From NCBI RefSeq assembly GCF_004745635.1, contig NZ_SRLB01000010.1, positions 124,001-188,000 on the forward strand: 64,000 nucleotides of DNA, given 5' to 3'. Numbering within the stretch: the stretch's first letter is position 1; every line of letters starts with the position of its first letter. Of the stretch, positions 10,470 through 20,255 are shown one piece after another. The notes beneath the pieces are model-generated. The model did not search any database. It worked only from the letters and a program-made list of their open reading frames with translations, and was not told the DNA's origin. Made by a program: the position numbers and the translations under genes. The stretch comes from Methylobacterium nonmethylotrophicum. Its GTDB lineage: Bacteria; Pseudomonadota; Alphaproteobacteria; Rhizobiales; Beijerinckiaceae.

Positions 10470-11705
10470 ATGACACGTTTGCGCCGGGCGCTCGCCCGCA
10501 CCACCGCGCTCGTCGCCGGCCTGGGCATCGCGGTCGCCGCCCACGCCCAGACCGCGCCGCAGAAGGGCGCCTCCGACGGGGTGGTGAAGATCGGCATCCT
10601 CAACGACCAGTCCGGCGTCTACGCCGATTTCGGCGGCCGCGGCTCGGTCGAGGCGGCCAGGATGGCGGTCGAGGATTTCGGCGGCAAGGTCCTCGACGTG
10701 CCGGTGCAGATCGTCGACGCCGACCACCAGAACAAGCCCGACATCGCCTCGAACGTCGCCCGCCAGTGGTACGACACCGACAAGGTGGACGCGATCATGG
10801 AGCTCACCACCTCCTCGGTGGCGCTCGCCGTCCAGGGCCTGTCGAAGGAGAAGCGCAAGATCACCATCGTGGATGGGGCCGCGACCTCGGACCTCACCGG
10901 CAAGCAGTGCACGCCTTACGGCTTCCACTGGGCCTACGACACCCACGCGCTGGCGGTCGGCACCGGCGGCTCGCTGGTCGAGACCGGCGGCGACACCTGG
11001 TTCTTCCTCACCGCCGACTACGCCTTCGGCACCGCGCTCCAGGCCGACGTCACCCAGTACGTGACCCAGAAGGGCGGCAAGGTCGTGGGCGCCGTGCGCC
11101 ACCCCCTGAGCGCCCAGGACTTCTCGTCCTTCCTGCTCCAGGCGCAGGGCTCGGGCGCCAAGATCATCGGGCTCGCCAATGCCGGCCTCGACACCGCGAA
11201 CGCCATCAAGCAGGCGGCGGAGTTCGGCATCGTCCAGGGCGGGCAGCGCCTCGCGGCCCTGCTGTTCACGCTCGCCGAGGTCCACGGCCTCGGCCTCAAG
11301 GCGGCGCAGGGCATCGTGCTGACGGAGGGCTATTACTGGGACCTGGACGACCAGGCGCGGGGCTTCGCCAAGCGCTACATGGCCAGGACCGGCAAGATGC
11401 CGAACATGATCCAGGCCGGCACCTACTCGTCGGTCACGCACTACCTCAAGGCCGTGAAGGCCGCCGGCACCGACGACACCGACGCGGTGGCGGCCAAGAT
11501 GCGCGAACTCCCGGTCGACGACTTCTTCGCCCGCGGCGGCAAGGTGCAGGCCAACGGCCGCATGGTCCACGACATGTACCTGTTCCAGGTCAAGTCGCCG
11601 GCCGAATCGAAGGCGCCATGGGACTACTACAAGCTGCTCGCTACGATCCCGGGCGACAAGGCGTTCCTGTCGGCCAAGGCGAGCGGCTGCCCGCTGACGC
11701 AGTAG
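10470..11705 (+). CDS. ABC transporter substrate-binding protein (Leu/Ile/Val-type)
   Basis: A 411-residue periplasmic binding protein of the Peripla_BP_6 (LivJ-like) class. It has a clear signal peptide ending near AHAQ at about residue 26, then [17 protein letters not shown], the usual first strand of the ligand-binding lobe, and [17 protein letters not shown] in the second lobe. Such proteins bind branched-chain amino acids, amides, urea or aromatic acids. No permease or ATPase gene is next to it, so it must share components encoded elsewhere. Two in-frame ATGs occur (10464 and 10470); the second has better spacing to the GGGGAGG site. It converges on phaB, with a strong hairpin between. 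Confidence 0.9.
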   Translation: MTRLRRALARTTALVAGLGIAVAAHAQTAPQKGASDGVVKIGILNDQSGVYADFGGRGSVEAARMAVEDFGGKVLDVPVQIVDADHQNKPDIASNVARQWYDTDKVDAIMELTTSSVALAVQGLSKEKRKITIVDGAATSDLTGKQCTPYGFHWAYDTHALAVGTGGSLVETGGDTWFFLTADYAFGTALQADVTQYVTQKGGKVVGAVRHPLSAQDFSSFLLQAQGSGAKIIGLANAGLDTANAIKQAAEFGIVQGGQRLAALLFTLAEVHGLGLKAAQGIVLTEGYYWDLDDQARGFAKRYMARTGKMPNMIQAGTYSSVTHYLKAVKAAGTDDTDAVAAKMRELPVDDFFARGGKVQANGRMVHDMYLFQVKSPAESKAPWDYYKLLATIPGDKAFLSAKASGCPLTQ

Positions 11706-11774
11706 AACCTCGAACCGGGAGGGCCCTGACTGGCTCTCTCGGCGAGCCCCGGGGTGAGACGGAGGGGCGGAAAC

Positions 11775-11797
11775 GGGGGCGTCTCGGGGACGCCCCC
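11775..11797. terminator. Bidirectional terminator-like hairpin
   Basis: Perfect 9-base-pair GC stem, GGGGGCGTC pairing with GACGCCCCC, around a five-base loop. It lies exactly between two convergent genes (the binding protein and phaB). There is no T tract on either side, so it would be a stem-only terminator of the type common in high-GC genomes. Confidence 0.65.
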
Positions 11798-11803
11798 ACC
11801 TCG

Positions 11804-12532
11804 TCACGCGAAGTACTGGCCGCCGTTGATCGTCAGGGTCGAGCCGGTGATGAAGCCCGCCTGCTCGCCGGCCAGGAACTCGACCGCGCGGGCGATCTCC
11901 TCCGCCTCGCCGAGGCGGCCGACCGGGATGTGCGGCAGGATCTTGGCCTTCAGCACCTCGGGGGCGATCGCCTTGACCATCTCGGTGGCGATGTAGCCGG
12001 GCGCGATCACGTTGACGGTGATGCCCTTGTTGGCGTTCTCCTGCGCCAGCGCCTTGGCGAAGCCGATCACCCCGGCCTTGGCGGCGGAGTAGTTGGTCTG
12101 GCCCATCTGGCCCTTCTGGCCGTTGATGGACGAGATCAGGATGATCCGGCCGAAGCCGCGCGCGCGCATGCCGTCGATGAGCGGGCGGGTGCAGGTGAAC
12201 ATCGAGTCGAGGTTGGTGCGGATCACCGCCTGCCACTGCTCGAAGGTCATCTTGTGGAACATGCCGTCGCGGGTGATGCCGGCGTTGTTCACCAGGACGT
12301 CGATCGGGCCGAGCTCGGCTTCCGCGGCGCGGATGCCGGCCTCGCAGGCGGCGGCGTCGCCGACGTCGAACTTGAAGACCGGGATCCCGGTCTCGTCCTT
12401 GAAGGCCTGCGCGGCCTCGTCGTTGCCGCCGTAATTCGCCGCGACCTTGTAGCCGGCGTCCTTCAGCCCCTTCGAGATCGCAGCGCCGATGCCGCGCGTG
12501 CCCCCGGTGACCAGTGCGACGCGTTCTGCCAT
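11804..12532 (-). CDS. phaB: Acetoacetyl-CoA reductase
   Basis: A 242-residue NADPH-dependent short-chain dehydrogenase that reduces acetoacetyl-CoA to (R)-3-hydroxybutyryl-CoA, the second step of polyhydroxybutyrate (PHB) synthesis. The cofactor motif GGTRGIG is at residues 10-16, NNAG at about 82-85, and the catalytic set is S134/S135, Y148 and K152 in SSINGQKGQMGQTNYSAAK. The NYGGND and GQKGQMGQTNYSAAKAG stretches are hallmarks of PhaB rather than FabG. The gene follows phaA on the same strand after a 190-base gap with a hairpin, so it probably has its own promoter as well. The neighbouring phaR supports a PHB role. Confidence 0.95.
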   Translation of the reverse strand: MAERVALVTGGTRGIGAAISKGLKDAGYKVAANYGGNDEAAQAFKDETGIPVFKFDVGDAAACEAGIRAAEAELGPIDVLVNNAGITRDGMFHKMTFEQWQAVIRTNLDSMFTCTRPLIDGMRARGFGRIILISSINGQKGQMGQTNYSAAKAGVIGFAKALAQENANKGITVNVIAPGYIATEMVKAIAPEVLKAKILPHIPVGRLGEAEEIARAVEFLAGEQAGFITGSTLTINGGQYFA

Positions 12533-12663
12533 GTGCCCTCTCCTGACAAGCGTTCGAGCGATATCCGTCCCTCGGCGCACTTCCTTCGATACGTTACGGA
12601 AGGCGGCCGTTCCACAGCGAAGGCGGGTGCTGTCCCGCTTCTGTCGGTATTAACTTGGGAGAA

Positions 12664-12683
12664 GCGGCCGGGCTCCCGGCCGC
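12664..12683 (-). terminator. Hairpin between phaA and phaB
   Basis: Stem of eight GC pairs (GCGGCCGG with CCGGCCGC) and a four-base loop, lying about 40 bases after the phaA stop. In the direction of phaA transcription it is followed by TTCTCCC, a weak pyrimidine run. It could terminate part of the phaA transcript and uncouple the two genes. Confidence 0.5.
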
Positions 12684-12722
12684 CTCTCATTCGATTGAAT
12701 TTTCAAAGCGCGAGGCGGAGCC

Positions 12723-13904
<1,182 letters not shown>

Positions 13905-14195
13905 GCGCCTCTCCTCTCGAGCCTCTCCCAGCGTCACGGAGAGCCGCGGCCTGCCGCCGAGGCCGTCGTCCCGCGCGCTTTGGGTTGGATGAAAGCGTTG
14001 GCTTGCGGGAAGTCAAGGCGCGCATGGCCGGTTCCGGCGCTGGCAGCGCGACCAGTTTGCGTGGACGGCGCGCAGATTGCTATTTTCGCCAGCACACGAA
14101 GGCCTTAAGGTCCGATCATGAGACATGGTGAAAATTCGGCTCGCTCGGCGCCGTCCAGTTCCCGCCGGGTTCGCCAAGAGGGAGACAACGCACCG

Positions 14196-14792
14196 ATGGC
14201 GGACAGCGGCAAGTCCACACCCACCGTCATCAAGAAGTACGCCAACCGGCGTCTCTATCATACGGGCACGTCGACCTACGTCACGCTCGAGGACCTCGCC
14301 GCCATGGTGCAGGGCGGTGAGGACTTCGTGGTCTACGACGCCAAGTCGGGCGAGGACATCACCCGCTCGGTGCTGACGCAGATCATCTTCGAGCAGGAGA
14401 ACAAGGCCGGGTCCGAGAACCTCCTGCCGGTGGCCTTCCTGCGCCAGCTGATCCGCTTCTACGGCGACAGCATGCGGGCGATGGTGCCGAGCTTCCTGGA
14501 ATTCTCCATGGATCACCTCGCCCGCGAGCAGGACGGCCTGCGCGAGAAGATGTCCCAGACCTTCGGCCCAAGCGCCTTCCAGCACGCGATGGAGGAGCAG
14601 GTGCGGGCCAATATGAGCTTCTTCACCGAGGCGATGCGGATGTTCACGCCCTTCGGCCCCGGCGGCCAGGCCGCCGCGGCCGAGAAGCCGGCCGAGGCGA
14701 CGGCCGTCGCCGCACCCAAGGGCGAGCTCGACGACCTCAAGCGCCAGATGGCGGAGATGCAGAGCCGGCTCGAGGCCCTGGCCAAGAAGTAG
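14196..14792 (+). CDS. phaR: Polyhydroxyalkanoate synthesis repressor PhaR
   Basis: A 198-residue regulator that binds both DNA and PHB granules and represses phasin and other PHA genes, linking carbon storage to gene expression. The N-terminal PHB_acc_N domain (about residues 9-72) has the unmistakable TVIKKYANRRLYHTGTSTYV sequence. Two PHB_acc repeats follow (around LLPVAFLRQLIRFYG and MSQTFGPSAFQHAMEEQ), then an alanine-rich linker and a C-terminal coiled coil (ELDDLKRQMAEMQSRLEAL). The ATG at 14196 precedes MADSGK and has a GGGAG site upstream. In methylotrophs PhaR also affects flux between PHB and the ethylmalonyl-CoA pathway. It is divergent from phaA. Confidence 0.97.
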   Translation: MADSGKSTPTVIKKYANRRLYHTGTSTYVTLEDLAAMVQGGEDFVVYDAKSGEDITRSVLTQIIFEQENKAGSENLLPVAFLRQLIRFYGDSMRAMVPSFLEFSMDHLAREQDGLREKMSQTFGPSAFQHAMEEQVRANMSFFTEAMRMFTPFGPGGQAAAAEKPAEATAVAAPKGELDDLKRQMAEMQSRLEALAKK

Positions 14793-14862
14793 GACCGGCC
14801 GGGCAGGGACACGGCAGGCGGCTTGCGGCGTTGGTCCGCCGAATGACCGCGGAGCCCGCGCC

Positions 14863-15075
14863 ATGTCCCACCCCGACACGCCCGTCCCGGATCCGGACGC
14901 ACCCGGCCGGGCCCTCGTGCCGATGCAAACCCCCGAGCGCTCCGCGATCGTGCCGGCCCGGCCGCTGGCGACCTTCCTGGTCCAGTTGATCGACGGCCCG
15001 AACGGCACGCTGCGGCCGTCCCGGCTCGACCGCTCGCGGGTGGCCTCGGCGCGGTACGCGGCGGGTGGGCGATGA
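14863..15075 (+). CDS. Small hypothetical protein (70 aa)
   Basis: A short proline- and arginine-rich protein with the segment PARPLATFLVQLID in its centre and SRVASARYAAGGR at the end. Small proteins with this look (a conserved FLxQLI core and a basic, tyrosine-containing tail) are frequent in Rhizobiales, but their function is unknown to me. It has an ATG start 70 bases behind phaR on the same strand and neighbour-like codon use. No signal peptide or membrane span. Confidence 0.5.
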   Translation: MSHPDTPVPDPDAPGRALVPMQTPERSAIVPARPLATFLVQLIDGPNGTLRPSRLDRSRVASARYAAGGR

Positions 15076-15329
15076 TCGAAGCGGCTGACCCGGACGAGGG
15101 GGGGGTCAGACCCCGTCCTGCCACACTCCCGGTCATCCCGGGGGCGCGAAGGCGGAACCAGGGATCCATGACCGCCGAGGCATCGGGGTGACGCGGAGCG
15201 CGTCCGGCCCCGTTCTCCGGCGTCGGCCGTGAGGGAGCCCGGGCTCTCGCCTTCGGCGAGCCATCGGATGACACCGGGAGACGTCGCTGTCCGTATCAAT
15301 ACGATATGGTATTTACTTATCGATTTGTC

Positions 15330-15752
15330 TCAGGCCTTCGCGATTACCTTCTGCAGGCAAACGGAATTGGTGTCGCGATAGCCCAGGTGGTCGTAGAAGC
15401 CGAGCACGGCCGCGTTCTCCCGCCGCACCAGCAGCTGCACCTTCCAGACGCCGCGTGCGGCGAGCCACGCCTCCGCCGCCGCGACCATGCGCCGACCGAG
15501 CCCGGTGCCCTGCTGGTCGGGCGCCACGGCGACGTAGTAGAGCCAGCCGCGATGGCCGTCCTCGCCCGCCATGGCGCTCGCCACCACCCGGCCGTCGATC
15601 TCCGCCACCAGCACGGTGCCGTGCGGCCCGCGCCGGGCGAAGGCGATGTCGGTCGCCGGATCGTTCCAGGGCCGCGCCACCCCGGATTCGTGCCACAGGA
15701 CGATCACCGCCGGCACGTCGGCATCCTCGATCTCGCGGAAGGTCGGCATCAT
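15330..15752 (-). CDS. GNAT family N-acetyltransferase (YpeA-like)
   Basis: A 140-residue Gcn5-related acetyltransferase that moves an acetyl group from acetyl-CoA to an amine. The acetyl-CoA pyrophosphate loop QQGTGLG sits at residues 80-86, preceded by the beta strand LYYVAVAP and followed by the helix [10 protein letters not shown]. The final part, [15 protein letters not shown], is the typical acceptor-side motif. The pattern resembles the uncharacterised YpeA group. Two adjacent ATGs (15750-15752 and 15747-15749) are possible. It is divergent from the cyclase-family gene. The substrate is unknown. Confidence 0.88.
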   Translation of the reverse strand: MMPTFREIEDADVPAVIVLWHESGVARPWNDPATDIAFARRGPHGTVLVAEIDGRVVASAMAGEDGHRGWLYYVAVAPDQQGTGLGRRMVAAAEAWLAARGVWKVQLLVRRENAAVLGFYDHLGYRDTNSVCLQKVIAKA

Positions 15753-15865
15753 GGGCGGCTCGTCTCTGGAGGCTCGTCTCTCGGGGCCGGCTTGCCAGGA
15801 CAATCTTGCCAGGGCGGTCCGGCGGGGCGATGGGAGGCCGCTACACCATCGAAGGAGCCTCCGGA

Positions 15866-16672
15866 ATGCCCCGACTGATCGACCTCTCGATCGCGATCGA
15901 GAACGACGTGCCGGCGGATCCGCCGTTCCAGCGCCCGACCGTCACCTATATCGACCACGCGACCTCGGCCGCGATGGTCGCCGGGCTGTTCCCGGGCCTG
16001 CGACCCGAGGACCTGCCGGACGGCCAGGGCTGGGCGGTCGAGAGCGTGCAGCTCTCCACCCACAACGGCACCCATCTCGACGCCCCCTGGCACTACCATC
16101 CGACCATGGATGGCGGCGCCCGGGCGATCACCATCGACGAGGTGCCCCTCGACTGGTGCTTCCGCCCCGGCGTGAAGCTCGATTTCCGCCACCTGCCCGA
16201 CGGCCACGTGGTGAGCCCCGACGAGATCGACCGCGAGCTCGCCCGCATCGGCCACGTGCTGCAGCCCTTCGACATCGTGCTGGTCAATACGCGCGCGGGC
16301 GCCCGCTTCGGCCAGCCGGACTACGTCGACAGCGGCTGCGGCATGGGCCGGGCCGCGACCCTGCACCTGACGGGGCAGGGGGTGCGCGTCGTCGGCACCG
16401 ACGGCTGGAGCTGGGACGCGCCGTTCTCCCACACCGCCCGCCGCTACGCCGAGACCCGCGACGCCAGCCTGATCTGGGAGGGCCACAAGGCCGGGCGCGA
16501 GGCCGGCTACTGCCAGATCGAGAAGCTCGCCAACCTGGAAGCCCTGCCGGCCACGGGCTTCACGGTCGCGTGCTTCCCGGTGAAGATCAAGGGCGCGTCG
16601 GGCGGCTGGACCCGGGCGGTGGCGATCCTGGAGGAGGAGGGCGCGCCGGTGCCGCGGCAGGCGATCGGCTGA
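15866..16672 (+). CDS. Cyclase family protein (kynurenine formamidase-like metal hydrolase)
   Basis: A 268-residue member of the cyclase/KynB superfamily, zinc- or manganese-dependent amide or lactone hydrolases. The defining metal motif [13 protein letters not shown] lies at residues 66-78 (H66, H70, D72, H76). A later GTDGWSWD and a GHKAGRE segment are also conserved in this group. It is longer than KynB (about 210 residues) and has an extra N-terminal part, so kynurenine is not a safe substrate; related proteins include isatin hydrolase and polyketide-type cyclases. The ATG at 15866 follows GAAGGAGC. It stands alone, divergent from an acetyltransferase gene. Confidence 0.88.
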   Translation: MPRLIDLSIAIENDVPADPPFQRPTVTYIDHATSAAMVAGLFPGLRPEDLPDGQGWAVESVQLSTHNGTHLDAPWHYHPTMDGGARAITIDEVPLDWCFRPGVKLDFRHLPDGHVVSPDEIDRELARIGHVLQPFDIVLVNTRAGARFGQPDYVDSGCGMGRAATLHLTGQGVRVVGTDGWSWDAPFSHTARRYAETRDASLIWEGHKAGREAGYCQIEKLANLEALPATGFTVACFPVKIKGASGGWTRAVAILEEEGAPVPRQAIG

Positions 16673-16729
16673 CCGCGGAGGCACACGCCGTCGTCAGCTT
16701 GCGTCCCGCCAGCCCGAGGGAGCGTCGTC

Positions 16730-17064
16730 ATGTCGAACGAACCTCATGAGAAGGATCCGGCCACGCTCCCGGCTACCGACCCAATCCCGACTATCCGCAG
16801 GACGATTGGGACGAGGTTTGCGACAATCCGGAATTGACCGAGGAGGATGATTTCCGCGCTGCCGTTCCGCTCCGGGGCGCGTTCCCGGAGCTCTATGCCG
16901 GGCTGATGGAGGACCGTGCGGCGATCGCGGCCGGACGCGAGACGGGCGTCACCCTGACGCGCGACGCGGACATCGTCGCCCGGCTCACGGCCACCACCCC
17001 CGGCTGGACGGCGCGGATGGCCGATGCCCTGCGCCGGTCCGCCGAGGCGCTGCCGCCGCCCTGA
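16730..17064 (+). pseudogene. BrnA-like antitoxin, frameshifted
   Basis: The sequence starts with ATG at 16730 as MSNEPHEKDPATL and then must shift by one base near 16765-16775 to continue as PGYRPNPDYPQDDWDEVCDNPELTEEDDF (quoted in parts) and finish with TTPGWTARMADALRR. The DNPEL/WTEEDF opening and the TxPGWTARMxxALR ending are hallmarks of BrnA, the ribbon-helix-helix antitoxin of BrnT/BrnA toxin-antitoxin systems. Compared with an intact frame, one base is missing. No BrnT toxin (about 90 residues) lies on either side. It is thus an orphan and broken antitoxin, unless a TTG at 16834 gives a short product or the missing base is a sequencing error. Confidence 0.65.
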
Positions 17065-17070
17065 CAACGC

Positions 17071-17305
17071 TCATCCCCCGGGGGCAAACAGCTCCCGCCC
17101 GGCCCCGACCGTCGCGTCGATGGGCTCGGCCACCGCCTGGATGCGGGCGAGGTCGCGGCTGTCGGCGTGCCTCATCAGCGAGAAGCTGCGGGTGAGCGAC
17201 ACCTCGTCCGGCGGCACGCAAGCGAGATCGGAGCGATCGGCCGCCATCAAGCAGGGCAGGACCGCGAGTGCCCGAGGCCGCCACCGTCGCCTGGAGCTGG
17301 GCAAG
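17071..17305 (-). pseudogene. Truncated copy of a LysR regulator C-terminus
   Basis: On the minus strand this segment reads ALAVLPCLMAADRSDLACV, PPDEVSLTRSFSLMRHADS and RDLARIQAVAE, ending at a stop at 17071-17073. It is nearly the same as the last 76 or so residues of the intact LysR gene at 19252-20163, and the DNA is also closely similar (17092-17305 against 19257-19482). The DNA-binding domain and most of the effector domain are absent. It is therefore a partial duplication or the remnant of a deleted paralogue, about 2 kb away in the same orientation. Confidence 0.85.
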
Positions 17306-17646
17306 GTGATCGGCGGGCTTCGGACGCCGTTGTTCGATACGACCGCGGCGGATGGGCGGCCGGCGGGGCGGGAAGCGGTGCGGCAGGGCGGGACCTTGCG
17401 GTTGCCGGGGCGCGCGATGCTGGTGCCGGCGCGGCAGGTGGCCGAGCGGAGGTCGCCCGGTCGGCTCGCTCGTGCGAAGGAGCGCGAGGGCTGGGCCGTG
17501 GAGGTCCGGTCATCGCATCAAGGGCATCGGCGGATGCGGCGCGGCGGGACCTTCGATCGTTGCCGCCGAGTAGGCCGCCTGTCATGCGACGGCGGTCCTC
17601 CGCAAATTGGCGACGGCCCGGCCGGACGAGGCAGGACATCGCGGCC
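17306..17646. other. Decayed region without a recognisable gene
   Basis: Between the LysR remnant and the MerR gene. A plus-strand frame with GLRTPLFDTTAADGRPAG and LRLPGRAMLVPARQV looks protein-like, but has no start and ends in arginine-rich nonsense. With the two broken genes upstream it forms about 900 bases of gene decay. Confidence 0.4.
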
Positions 17647-18090
17647 TCAATCCGCCGTTCCGTGACAGGGGGCGACCGCGACGCTCTCGTCGCGCATCGG
17701 TACGAAATCCGCGAATTGCGGCTGCTCTCCGGTCGAGCCCGCCTCGACCCAGGTGATCTTGGCGTCGAGGTAGCCTGCCATGCGGCCGATCTCGGACGCC
17801 TTGCGCCGGAGGCGGTCGCGCTGGTCGAGCATGATCGCCAAGCTTCGGTCGCGATCCATCCGGCCGTCCCTGACGTCCGCCAGAAGCGCGCCGATCTCCT
17901 TCAGGGACAGGCCGAGCGCCTGGCCTATGCGGATGAGCTGGGCGGTGCGGACGTGCTCCGGCGTGAAAAGCTGGTAGGGGTTGCGCCCGCCCTTCGTGCC
18001 GGCCTGCGGATCGATCAGCCCACGGCGCACGTAGAACCGGATCGTGTCGGCGCTGAGGCCCGTCGCCCGCGCGAATTCCGAGATCAGCAT
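17647..18090 (-). CDS. MerR family transcriptional regulator
   Basis: A 147-residue MerR-type activator/repressor. The winged helix motif starts right at the N terminus (LISEFARATGLSADTIRFYVRRGLI, residues 2-26) and continues through GRNPYQLFTPEHV. The long dimerisation helix covers about residues 85-115. The C-terminal effector part has one cysteine only near the end (APCHG), so it is not a classical metal-sensing member. The ATG at 18088-18090 has AAGGA seven bases upstream. It is divergent from an SDR gene, whose promoter shows the 19-base spacer typical of MerR control. Confidence 0.88.
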   Translation of the reverse strand: MLISEFARATGLSADTIRFYVRRGLIDPQAGTKGGRNPYQLFTPEHVRTAQLIRIGQALGLSLKEIGALLADVRDGRMDRDRSLAIMLDQRDRLRRKASEIGRMAGYLDAKITWVEAGSTGEQPQFADFVPMRDESVAVAPCHGTAD

Positions 18091-18099
18091 GGGACGTCC

Positions 18100-18130
18100 T
18101 TGACCATGGACCACGCTCCAGACTTATAGG
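18100..18130 (+). promoter_or_regulatory. MerR-type promoter of the SDR gene
   Basis: TTGACC at 18100-18105 and TATAGG at 18125-18130 are separated by 19 bases, the over-long spacer that characterises promoters activated by MerR proteins through DNA distortion. Inside the spacer is a dyad, TGGA at 18107-18110 and TCCA at 18117-18120. The SDR gene starts 26 bases further, with AGGAG in between. The boxes are seen in the sequence; MerR action is inferred. Confidence 0.6.
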
Positions 18131-18156
18131 CGGCGCTCCTTAGCAGGAGCAGCAGC

Positions 18157-19035
18157 ATGCACAAGGTCGCTCTCGTCACCGGCGCCTCCTCGGGTATCGG
18201 CGCAGCCACGGTCCAACGGCTGATGCAGGACGGGTTCACGGTCTACGCCGCAGCACGGCGGGTCGGCCGGATGGACGGCCTGCGCCGGGCCGGCGCGCGC
18301 CTGCTGGAACTCGACCTGACCGACGACGCGTCCATCGTCGCAGCCGTCGCCGCCATCGAGGAGGCCGGGCAAGGATTGTCCGTCCTCGTCAACAATGCGG
18401 GCTACGGCAGCTACGGCGCTCTGGAGGACGTGCCGCTCGCCGAGGCGCGACGGCAGTTCGAGGTCAATCTGTTCGGCGCGGCCCGGTTGATCCAGCTCAC
18501 CCTGCCGATGATGAGAGCGGCCCGCGCGGGCACGATCGTCAACGTCACCTCGGTGGGCGGCAAGGTGCACGAGCCCTTCGGCGCGTGGTATCACGCCACC
18601 AAGTTCGCCCTCGAAGGTCTGAGCGATTGCCTGCGCATGGAGGTGGCTCCGTTCGGCGTGCGCGTCGTGGTCATCGAGCCCGGGGCGATCAAGACCGAGT
18701 GGGGCGGCATCGCCCACGAGAGCCTCGTCGAGCGCTCGGGTGCCTCGGATTACGCCCCCTGGGCTCGGCGCCACGCCGGCATGCTCGCCCGCGCCGATCA
18801 GGCGAGCTTCGGCTCGCCTCCGGAGGTCGTGGCCGGGGCCATCGCCCGCGCGGTTGCCGCACGGCGCCCGCGGACCCGCTACGCCGTCGGCGGCGGCGCG
18901 TCCGTGATCCTGGCGGTGCGGCGCGTCCTGTCTGACCGGGCCTTCGACCGGCTGATGTGGGCCGGCTCGCAAGCCGAACGGAACGAGCGGAGCTTGCCGG
19001 CGAAGGCGGCCCGCGACCCGGTTTCGCCAGCGTGA
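18157..19035 (+). CDS. SDR family oxidoreductase
   Basis: A 292-residue classical short-chain dehydrogenase. The cofactor motif GASSGIG is at residues 9-15, NNAG at about 79-82, and the catalytic residues are S132, Y145 and K149 (YHATK). An arginine pair after the second strand (AARR) suggests NADP. The C-terminal 60 residues extend past the usual fold, as in the 280-residue subgroup acting on retinol- or steroid-like alcohols and aldehydes. It is preceded by AGGAG and by a promoter with MerR-type spacing, and is divergent from the merR gene, so it is very probably that regulator's target. Substrate unknown. Confidence 0.9.
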   Translation: MHKVALVTGASSGIGAATVQRLMQDGFTVYAAARRVGRMDGLRRAGARLLELDLTDDASIVAAVAAIEEAGQGLSVLVNNAGYGSYGALEDVPLAEARRQFEVNLFGAARLIQLTLPMMRAARAGTIVNVTSVGGKVHEPFGAWYHATKFALEGLSDCLRMEVAPFGVRVVVIEPGAIKTEWGGIAHESLVERSGASDYAPWARRHAGMLARADQASFGSPPEVVAGAIARAVAARRPRTRYAVGGGASVILAVRRVLSDRAFDRLMWAGSQAERNERSLPAKAARDPVSPA

Positions 19036-19251
19036 CGCGCCGGGCAGGCGGGCCCCGTCCGGGGGATGGGAGTTGCCTGCGGGTCGCTTCGGGAATGGCC
19101 GCCGGCAGAACGGACGTTCCCGAGCGGCCCCGAGAGGCGCCGTCGGCGCGCGAGCACGGCGCAGCCACGGAGATCGAGGGCATGGACACCAGGGGACGGC
19201 GTCACGCGATCACAGGCCCGGAACGCCCTCGCGACCGGACATGCCCGACCC

Positions 19252-20163
19252 TCACCCCGCCGGCGCGAACAGCCCCCGTTCCGCCTCCACCACCGCGTAG
19301 ATGTGCTCCGCCACCGCCCGGATGCGGGCGAGGTCGCGGCTGTCGGCGTGCATCATCAGCCAGAAGCTGCGGGTGAGCGACACCTCGTCCGGCAGCACGC
19401 AGGTCAGGTCCCGGCGTCCGGCCGCCATGAAGCAGGGCAGGACCGCGAGGCCGAGGCCCGCCACGGTCGCCTGGAGCTGGGCGTTGAGATTGGCGCTGCG
19501 CAGGCGCGCATGGGCCCCCGGCGCGACCTGGTGCAGGTAGTCGAGTTCCGGCGAGTAGAGCAGCTCGTCGATGTAGCCGACGAAGCGATGGCCCGCGAGG
19601 TCGGCCCGCTCACCGATCGGCGGATGGCGGGCGAGGTAGGCGGGGGCGGCGTAGAGCTTGAGCGCGTAGTCCGTGAGCTTGCGCCCGACGATCCGGCCCT
19701 CCGGCGGCAGGCTCAGGCCGATCGCGATGTCGGCCTCGCGCTTCGACAGGCTGAACAGCCGGGCCGTCGCCACGAGCTCGATGTCGAGCTCGGGATGGCG
19801 CTCGACGAGGCCCGTGAGGCGGGGGGCCAGGAACGTGCTGCCGAAGCCGTCCGGCGCGCCGATCCGCACCGTGCCGACGAGCTGCGAGGCGGCGCGCCCG
19901 ATCGCCGCCTCGCCGTGGATGATCGCCGATTCGACCGTGTCCGCGGTCGCCACCAGCGCGAGGCCGCCCTGCGTGGCGGTGTAGCCGGTGGCACGGCGGT
20001 GGAAGAGCTTTTCGCCCAGCCGCCGCTCGAGCCGGTCGATCCGGCGGATCACCGTCGCGTGGTCGACCCCGAGGCGGCGCGCCGCCGCCGAGACCGTGCC
20101 GGCCCGGTGCACCGCCAGCACGAAGCGGTAATCGTCCCATCCCGCGCCATCCGGTTCCCGCAT
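19252..20163 (-). CDS. LysR family transcriptional regulator, probable regulator of mmsA
   Basis: A 303-residue LysR-type regulator. The N-terminal winged helix (about residues 9-67) contains AGTVSAAARRLGVDHATVIRRIDRLE, and the rest is the periplasmic-binding-like effector domain. The HATVIRRI helix and the sequence style match the LysR subgroup found next to mmsA/mmsB-type valine genes in alphaproteobacteria. It is divergent from mmsA with only 92 bases between, so shared control is likely. A truncated near-copy of its last 76 residues lies at 17071-17305. Its effector may be a valine breakdown intermediate; this is inferred from position. Confidence 0.88.
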   Translation of the reverse strand: MREPDGAGWDDYRFVLAVHRAGTVSAAARRLGVDHATVIRRIDRLERRLGEKLFHRRATGYTATQGGLALVATADTVESAIIHGEAAIGRAASQLVGTVRIGAPDGFGSTFLAPRLTGLVERHPELDIELVATARLFSLSKREADIAIGLSLPPEGRIVGRKLTDYALKLYAAPAYLARHPPIGERADLAGHRFVGYIDELLYSPELDYLHQVAPGAHARLRSANLNAQLQATVAGLGLAVLPCFMAAGRRDLTCVLPDEVSLTRSFWLMMHADSRDLARIRAVAEHIYAVVEAERGLFAPAG

Positions 20164-20255
20164 CCGCGCACACCCGTTCCGCTTTTCCGCCCCTTCCGCT
20201 ATGTGGGCCGCCAGGGCAAGGTGCCCCCCAACACGATCGATCCAGGGAGGATCCC

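Noticed and set aside
14000..14110. PhaR operator in the phaA-phaR intergenic region
   Set aside because: I looked for the CTGC-N3/4-GCAG type of site known from Rhodobacter PhaR and did not find a convincing match, so no site is annotated.
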